Below, in pieces: positions 59,474 to 64,000 of a stretch of DNA of 64,000 nt. The notes below the pieces were generated by a model. It saw only the letters and a list, made by a program, of their open reading frames with translations. It made no database searches and was not told the DNA's origin. The first letter of the stretch is position 1; each line of letters starts with the position of its first letter. Source of the DNA: Streptomyces sp. NBC_01351 (GTDB lineage Bacteria > Actinomycetota > Actinomycetes > Streptomycetales > Streptomycetaceae); contig NZ_CP108358.1 in assembly GCF_036237315.1 (NCBI RefSeq), positions 124,001-188,000 on the forward strand, given 5' to 3'. Made by a program: the position numbers and the translations under genes.

Positions 59474-59493
59474 GACGTTCTCCTCTGTTCCGT

Positions 59494-59517
59494 GCGCCCC
59501 GGCTTGTCCGGGGGCGC
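59494..59517. terminator. hairpin between modification and precursor genes
   Basis: GCGCCCCGG pairs with CCGGGGGCGC across CTTGT, with one bulged G. Upstream of precursor 1 on the coding strand; a possible attenuator or mRNA processing point. Confidence 0.5.
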
Positions 59518-59565
59518 TGTCGGTGGGGTGGTGCGGTTGGTGCTGTGCTCCTCCGGGTCAGGCGC

Positions 59566-60765
59566 TCAGGCCGCCGAGAGGGGTTCGGGGGAGCCGGCCG
59601 CGGTGGCGGTCGGCTCGGTGGCCTCGGCGAGGAGCGCGACGACGTCGTCGGCGCTCAACCCGGCGAGGGTGGGGAGTCCGGCGCCCCAGGCCCGCACGCT
59701 GCGCAGGGCGATCCCGCGGCGGAGCTGTGGGGAGAGGCACACGGTGCGGTCGATCCGCCAGCGCAGCATCAGCTGTTCGAGGCCGTCGTCGGGCCGCGGC
59801 GCGAGCCAATCGGCCTGCTGCCTCAGCTGCTCCCAGAGGCGGTGGATGCGGTCGGCGCTGCCGAAGCGGGTGTCTCCCCGCAGGGCGCAGCGCCACACGA
59901 CCGGCCACAGGGCGGAGACCGCGCGCATCTTGGCCAGGCCCAGCGTGGTGGAGAGCTCGTTGGCGAGGGCCCAGCACTTCACCGCGTACGGGCTGCGGCC
60001 GACGTTGATGGCTCCGCGCTGGCTCTCGGCGCTGAGCTTGGCGACCCGCAGCCGCCCCGGTGCGGGGGCGGGCAGGCCGGCGGCGATGTGCCGGGCCAGT
60101 TCGTCGCCGGCCGCGAGCAGCCGGCCCGCCAACTCCTCGACGGCTGCGTCCTGTTCCGGGAGGTCGAGGGTGTCGCTGCTGTACGGGATGACGGTCCTGA
60201 AGATCGCTTCGAGGACGCCGTCCAGGACGAGGGGCCCCGGGAGGGTCTCGGTGGCCTCGGGCACCCAGAGGGCGGCTCGGGGACGCAGGCACTCCCCCAT
60301 CGCGATGCGCTTGCCGTCCTGGTGCGGGAAGCAGGCCACGGGTCCCGCCTCGCTGCCGGTGCCCAGGGTGGTGGGGACCGCGAGGACCTCGGCGTGCTCC
60401 CCCCAGGAGAGCGGGAGCGCCACCAGTCCGCTGCGCTGCCCGGAGGTGAGGTAGCGGAGGAGTTCGGGGCGGCGGCCGACGGCGGCCGAGAGCTTCGCGA
60501 AGTCGAGGGTGCGTCCCCCGCCGACGCCGACGACCAGCTCACCGGGAGAGAGCCGGGAGGCGAAGGATGCGACGGCCGGCATCCCTCCGTCCGCCGGGGT
60601 GACCGCACGGGTGGGCGTGAACCCGGCGCGGGCGACCTCGGCGTGGATCTTCCGGGTGACGGCGTGGGCGGCCACGGCCGGGTCGGCCAGGACGGTGACG
60701 CCGGTGGGACGCAGATCCCGCAGCAGCCCGGGGATCCGGTCGTAGGTGTCGAGGGTGGCGGGCAT
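59566..60765 (-). CDS. daptide-type dehydrogenase (Fe-ADH family)
   Basis: A 399-residue member of the dehydroquinate-synthase/iron-alcohol-dehydrogenase fold. NAD motif VVGVGGGRTLDFAKL and AVPTTLGTGSEAGPV are clear. In daptide biosynthesis the homologue (MpaC type) performs oxidative decarboxylation of the C-terminal Thr. The metal-ligand region reads LDGVLEAIF where classic enzymes have D-A-L-x-H-A-x-E, and KCWALANEL...LAKMRAV where they have two His, so three His ligands seem lost. ATG at 60765 is 4 bp after the aminotransferase stop. Confidence 0.85.
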   Translation of the reverse strand: MPATLDTYDRIPGLLRDLRPTGVTVLADPAVAAHAVTRKIHAEVARAGFTPTRAVTPADGGMPAVASFASRLSPGELVVGVGGGRTLDFAKLSAAVGRRPELLRYLTSGQRSGLVALPLSWGEHAEVLAVPTTLGTGSEAGPVACFPHQDGKRIAMGECLRPRAALWVPEATETLPGPLVLDGVLEAIFRTVIPYSSDTLDLPEQDAAVEELAGRLLAAGDELARHIAAGLPAPAPGRLRVAKLSAESQRGAINVGRSPYAVKCWALANELSTTLGLAKMRAVSALWPVVWRCALRGDTRFGSADRIHRLWEQLRQQADWLAPRPDDGLEQLMLRWRIDRTVCLSPQLRRGIALRSVRAWGAGLPTLAGLSADDVVALLAEATEPTATAAGSPEPLSAA

Positions 60766-60769
60766 GGGT

Positions 60770-62038
60770 TCAGCTCCTCGCGGCCAGGGCGGTCGCCGGC
60801 GCCTGCAGGCTGTCGAGGCCCTCTTCGACGCAGGTCATGAGCTCGGCGACCTCGGCACGGCTGTACGTGAGGGAGGGCACGAGCTGGATGCCGGAGGGAC
60901 CGGGGTGGACGATGGCGCCCGCGTGCCGGATCCGGGTGATGAGGTCGGCGACGTCCGTTCCGGCCAGGGCGCGGCCGTCGGGGTGGGTCAGGTGCAGGGT
61001 GCGGAAGCAGCCGATGCCGGTGGCGTGCGTGGCGAGCGGGTGCCGCTCGACCAGTTCCGAGAGCCCCTGCTGGAGCCAGGCGGCGACGTTCCGGCCCGCC
61101 GTCACCGCGTCGAGGCGCTCCATTTCGGCGATGGTGGCGCTGATGGCGGCGCAGGCGAGGGCGGTCGCGCCCTGGGTCTCGGCGTGGGCGAACATCGTGT
61201 CGTGCTCGACGAGGGCCCGGGTCACCCGGTGGGACATCACCAGGGCGGCGGCGGGGCAGGACCCGTTGGTCAGGCCCTTGGACGTGACGAGCACGTCGGG
61301 GAGGCCGGGCCAGCTCTCGGAGGCGAAGTAGCTTCCGGTGCGGCCGAAGCCGGTGGCGACCTCGTCGGCGACCAGGAGGAAGCCGTACTCGTCGCGCAGA
61401 CGGCCCAGTTCGGACACGAACGACTCGTCGAGCGGGACGGTGCCGGTGCCGAGGACGGGTTCCACGACGACCGCGGCGACCTGGCCGCCGAGAGCGGCCA
61501 TCAGCCGGCCGAGTTCGGCCGTGTCGTTGGGGGTGACGTGGCGGATCAGCCGCTGGTCCACTCCGTAGACCCGCTGCCCCAGGTCCTCGCCGGTCAGGGC
61601 GAAGCCGCCGAAGGTCAGTCCGTGGAAGCTGCCCCGGAGGGCGACGACCAGGTTCCGTCCGGGCCGGCCCTGTACGGCGTGGTAGATCCGGGCCAGTTTC
61701 ATGACGGCGTCGTTGGCGACGCCGCCGCCGGTGGAGAAGAGCACCCGGGCGTAGTGGTCGGGCCCGCAGACCCGCAGCAGGTCCTCGGCGGCGCGGCGTG
61801 CGTAGCTGTTCTCGAAGCGGAAGGCTCCGAGGTAGGAGGCGTGTTCGGCGGCTTCGGCGATGGCCGCGGCGATGCGCGGGTTGCCGTACCCGAGGTTCAC
61901 GTTCCAGAGCCCGCTGTCGGCGTCGAGTGCGGTGCTGCCGTCCGCGAAGGTGACGCGGTGTCCGGTCGCGCCGACGGCGCAGAGGCTGTCGTCACCGTGG
62001 CCGGAGGGCGGTATGAGGTAGGGCCAGAGCGCGGTCAT
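60770..62038 (-). CDS. daptide-type aminotransferase (class III PLP)
   Basis: A 422-residue class III aminotransferase. PLP Lys in VLVTSKGLTNGSCPAA; VADEVATGFGRTGSYFASES and STGGGVANDAVMKLARIYHA are family blocks. The daptide homologue (MpaD type) aminates the ketone left after Thr decarboxylation, making a C-terminal 1,2-propanediamine. The start overlaps the methyltransferase stop (ATGA). Confidence 0.9.
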   Translation of the reverse strand: MTALWPYLIPPSGHGDDSLCAVGATGHRVTFADGSTALDADSGLWNVNLGYGNPRIAAAIAEAAEHASYLGAFRFENSYARRAAEDLLRVCGPDHYARVLFSTGGGVANDAVMKLARIYHAVQGRPGRNLVVALRGSFHGLTFGGFALTGEDLGQRVYGVDQRLIRHVTPNDTAELGRLMAALGGQVAAVVVEPVLGTGTVPLDESFVSELGRLRDEYGFLLVADEVATGFGRTGSYFASESWPGLPDVLVTSKGLTNGSCPAAALVMSHRVTRALVEHDTMFAHAETQGATALACAAISATIAEMERLDAVTAGRNVAAWLQQGLSELVERHPLATHATGIGCFRTLHLTHPDGRALAGTDVADLITRIRHAGAIVHPGPSGIQLVPSLTYSRAEVAELMTCVEEGLDSLQAPATALAARS

Positions 62039-62856
62039 CGGGAGGCTTCCGTGGTCAGGAGCGTCACGTGGTGACGCTCGCCGGGCGGGGAGAGGGGCAG
62101 GCGGGAGGTGATGGTCAGGCCGGATGCGGCGAGCTCTTCCTCCAGGCGCGGCAGGTCGAGGACGGCCACCCGGTCCGTGCAGACCGTGACGGGGCTGTCG
62201 TCCTGCGGCGGGTCGGCGGGGAGCAGGGTGACGGTGCGGCTGTCGGCGCCGGCGGGCCAGTGCTCGTAGAGCTCGTAGACGGTGCCGCCGGCTCCGGTGA
62301 CCCGTACGGCCGTCTCGTCGGGGCCGTCGCCGTCGCCCCGTTCCAGGACGGTCAGGAGGAACCGGCCGCCCTCGGCCAGGTGCGCCAGCACGCTTCGGTA
62401 CAGGCCCGCGCGGCCCTCCTCGTCCAGGAGCGAGAGCGAGGTGGTGCCGAGCAGGATGTGCGGGAAGCTCCGTCCGAGTGCGAAGCGGGACATGTCGCCC
62501 CGCACCACGGTGCAGCGGGCCCGCATCGACGCCGGAGCCCTGTCGAGTTCGGTGCGCAGCAGGGTCAGCATGTCGGCGGACAGGTCGAGGGCGGTGACCT
62601 CCCGGCCGGTGGCGAGCAGCGGCAGGGTGAAGCGTCCCGAGCCGGCCGCGAGGTCGAGCACGGGGCCGGGCGTGGTCCGCACGGCGGTCAGCAGGGCCCG
62701 GGTCTCCGGGTCGTCGTAGGTGGCGAGGTCGTGGTAGAGAGGGGCGCCGAGGGCGTCGTACAGACCGCAGACGCGGGCCCTGTCGCCGAGCTCCGCCGTC
62801 CGGCGGGCGGCGAGGGTGGTGCCGGCCGTCGTGGGGGCCATGGTCAGGGCGCTCAT
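62035..62856 (-). CDS. daptide-type N-methyltransferase
   Basis: A 273-residue class I SAM methyltransferase: motif I VLDLAAGSGRFTLPLL, post I ALDLSADML, motif II region FPHILLGTTSLSLLDEEGRA. In daptides the homologue (MpaM type) dimethylates the new C-terminal amine. ATG at 62856 overlaps the recognition-protein stop (ATGA). All four upstream modification genes are thus joined by overlaps or a 4-bp gap. Confidence 0.9.
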   Translation of the reverse strand: MSALTMAPTTAGTTLAARRTAELGDRARVCGLYDALGAPLYHDLATYDDPETRALLTAVRTTPGPVLDLAAGSGRFTLPLLATGREVTALDLSADMLTLLRTELDRAPASMRARCTVVRGDMSRFALGRSFPHILLGTTSLSLLDEEGRAGLYRSVLAHLAEGGRFLLTVLERGDGDGPDETAVRVTGAGGTVYELYEHWPAGADSRTVTLLPADPPQDDSPVTVCTDRVAVLDLPRLEEELAASGLTITSRLPLSPPGERHHVTLLTTEASR

Positions 62857-63893
62857 CGCGCGGCCGCCGGGACGCGCACCGGTACGGGCAGCGACAGGGC
62901 GTGCCGGGCGAACAGCTCGGCCAGCTGGTCCACTTCGTCGGCGGGGACGAGGTCGCCCACCTCTCCGGACGTCGCGAGCAGGCACTCCAGGGCCCGCGCT
63001 GCCCGCCGGTCGACGGCGAACAGGCGGCTGCCGGCCACGACGTACGCGTCCTCGTCCCCGTAGAGCACGATCGGCAGGGTCGGGTCCGCCAGGTCGGCGG
63101 CGGCGCCGGCCGCGGCGAGCTCGGGCGTCAACCGGGAACCGAACCCGGAGACCCGCAGGCCGGTGACTCCGCGGGCCATGAGGCTGCGCAGGGCGGTGAC
63201 GGCTTCGAGGTAGCGGGCCAGGAAGGGGCGGCTGCGCAGGGCGTCCGCCCGTGTCTCCGCCGGGAGTACGGCGTCCAGCGCGGCGGCGCCGGGTCCGGTC
63301 CGGGCGAAGCGTTCCGTGAGGGTGTCGAGGCTGTCGTCGACCGTGCCGAGCACCGCTCCGGTGGGGCTGGTGGACACCTGTCCGTCGCGGTCGGCGTAGA
63401 GGCGCAGGGCCGGTCCGTCCACCGGGTCGTGAGCACCGCTCAGGGCGGCCGGGTCGGCGAGCAGCACCGAGGAGGTGATGAGGAACTCGGGGAAGACGCC
63501 CTCGGTGAGCGCCCGGTCGGCGTCGGCGAGGAAGGCCTCGAAGTCGTTCTGGTCGAAGACGCGGACGACGGTCGGCCCGAAGACGGTCATGAAGGGGCTG
63601 GCGGCGTAGGCATGGGTCTGCAGGAAGAAGTCCTGGCCGTTGGAGAACTCGTCGCCGGGCTCCGTGAGGCTGCCCTGGTAGCCGACGGCGGAGGCGGGGC
63701 CGCCGGTGCCGTCGTCGGGTGCCAGGAGGAGGGTCCGGGGGCCGACGAGCCCGGCGGCCGTGACGGCGGGGATGTGCGCCGCGTCGGCCAGTACGAGCGT
63801 GCCGACGCCGGCGCCGGGGGGCCCGGCGAGCGGGGAGGCGGTGGCCCAGGAGATGAGGTGCTGCTTCAGACGTCCACGATCTGTCATGTCCAT
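62853..63893 (-). CDS. daptide biosynthesis RiPP recognition protein
   Basis: A 346-residue protein of the MpaB type, which brings the leader peptide to the daptide enzymes. Visible blocks: LVLADAAHIPAVTAAGLVGP, NGQDFFLQTHAYAASPFMTV and FPEFLITSSVLLADPAALSG; the C-terminal VVAGSRLFAVDRRAARALEC looks like a PqqD/RRE-type winged helix. No catalytic motif is seen. ATG at 63893 follows AAAGGATT; an ATG two codons later is also possible. First gene of the RiPP operon within the window. The 107 bp beyond it show no start of another gene. Confidence 0.8.
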   Translation of the reverse strand: MDMTDRGRLKQHLISWATASPLAGPPGAGVGTLVLADAAHIPAVTAAGLVGPRTLLLAPDDGTGGPASAVGYQGSLTEPGDEFSNGQDFFLQTHAYAASPFMTVFGPTVVRVFDQNDFEAFLADADRALTEGVFPEFLITSSVLLADPAALSGAHDPVDGPALRLYADRDGQVSTSPTGAVLGTVDDSLDTLTERFARTGPGAAALDAVLPAETRADALRSRPFLARYLEAVTALRSLMARGVTGLRVSGFGSRLTPELAAAGAAADLADPTLPIVLYGDEDAYVVAGSRLFAVDRRAARALECLLATSGEVGDLVPADEVDQLAELFARHALSLPVPVRVPAAAR

Positions 63894-64000
63894 GCCAGAG
63901 AATCCTTTACTGGTCTGCTTCCCCTCTGCCTCCGGGCAGCAGGGAATCGAGTTCGGCGGCGAAGGTGCGCCCCGGCGACGGCGCGGCCGGGCACGGCGCG

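Noticed and set aside
59566..62038. Siderophore or polyamine genes (Fe-ADH plus class III aminotransferase)
   Set aside because: They are coupled to a recognition protein, a methyltransferase and Thr-ending precursor peptides, which fits daptide chemistry far better.
1..64000. tRNA, rRNA, insertion sequences or integrase genes
   Set aside because: I saw no transposase, integrase or cloverleaf sequence anywhere in the window, although a dedicated tRNA search was not possible.

Overview
The window is about 64 kb of very high-GC DNA with GTG/TTG starts, dense ATGA/GTGA start-stop overlaps, SARP regulators, gamma-butyrolactone (GBL) signalling genes and a few rare TTA leucine codons. All of this points to Streptomyces or a close relative. 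It is an accessory, specialised-metabolism region holding three unrelated biosynthetic loci and a stretch of miscellaneous genes. The overlapping winged-helix genes and palindromes at the left edge resemble a linear-replicon replication locus, so a chromosome arm or a giant linear plasmid is possible (inference).

0-5.5 kb: two overlapping winged-helix genes next to a palindrome/iteron cluster; a GVxG-repeat protein with an Ig/FN3-like neighbour; a TetR repressor divergent from DUF1772 and DUF4267 membrane proteins, with two matching palindromic operators between them.

5.7-20.3 kb: a GBL-controlled polyketide-type locus. It has an AfsA-type GBL synthase, three ArpA/ScbR-type receptors, two SARPs, a type II thioesterase, an orphan KS-alpha lacking the usual Lys/His pair, a KS-like protein with Glu in place of the nucleophilic Cys, a double ACP, an Sfp-type phosphopantetheinyl transferase, an aromatic FAD monooxygenase and a MatB-like ligase. 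At least six ARE-like GBL-receptor boxes lie in its promoters. TTA codons sit in the AfsA homologue, one SARP and the monooxygenase, implying bldA control.

20.4-29.1 kb: accessory genes: DUF1772 proteins, a Tat-exported multicopper oxidase, a PLP decarboxylase/GNAT/DUF6875 operon, an NTF2-like protein, a RelE-type toxin remnant and a DUF4097 protein.

29.3-50.1 kb: a hybrid locus. A 12-gene minus-strand operon carries an alpha-oxoamine synthase, KS, MaoC dehydratase, adenylation enzyme, PCP and acyl-CoA dehydrogenase (the pyrrole-2-carboxyl-PCP triad), an ectoine-synthase-like cupin, and diverged TrpD, TrpF, TrpC and TrpA homologues without TrpB or anthranilate synthase. A SARP, FabG, KASIII, ACP, methyltransferase, Baeyer-Villiger-like monooxygenase, FAD-linked oxidase, SRPBCC protein, hydrolase and second phosphopantetheinyl transferase complete it. 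The product is unknown; an indole-like unit joined to a pyrrole/ketide-derived unit is inferred.

50.1-63.9 kb: a RiPP locus, the most striking system here. Four Cys-free precursors ending in Leu-Thr lie beside the full daptide set (recognition protein, N-methyltransferase, aminotransferase, Fe-ADH-family dehydrogenase, M50 protease). The same strand also carries a class III lanthipeptide synthetase (LanKC), a YcaO protein and an ABC exporter. It looks like a hybrid daptide / dehydroamino-acid / YcaO pathway.
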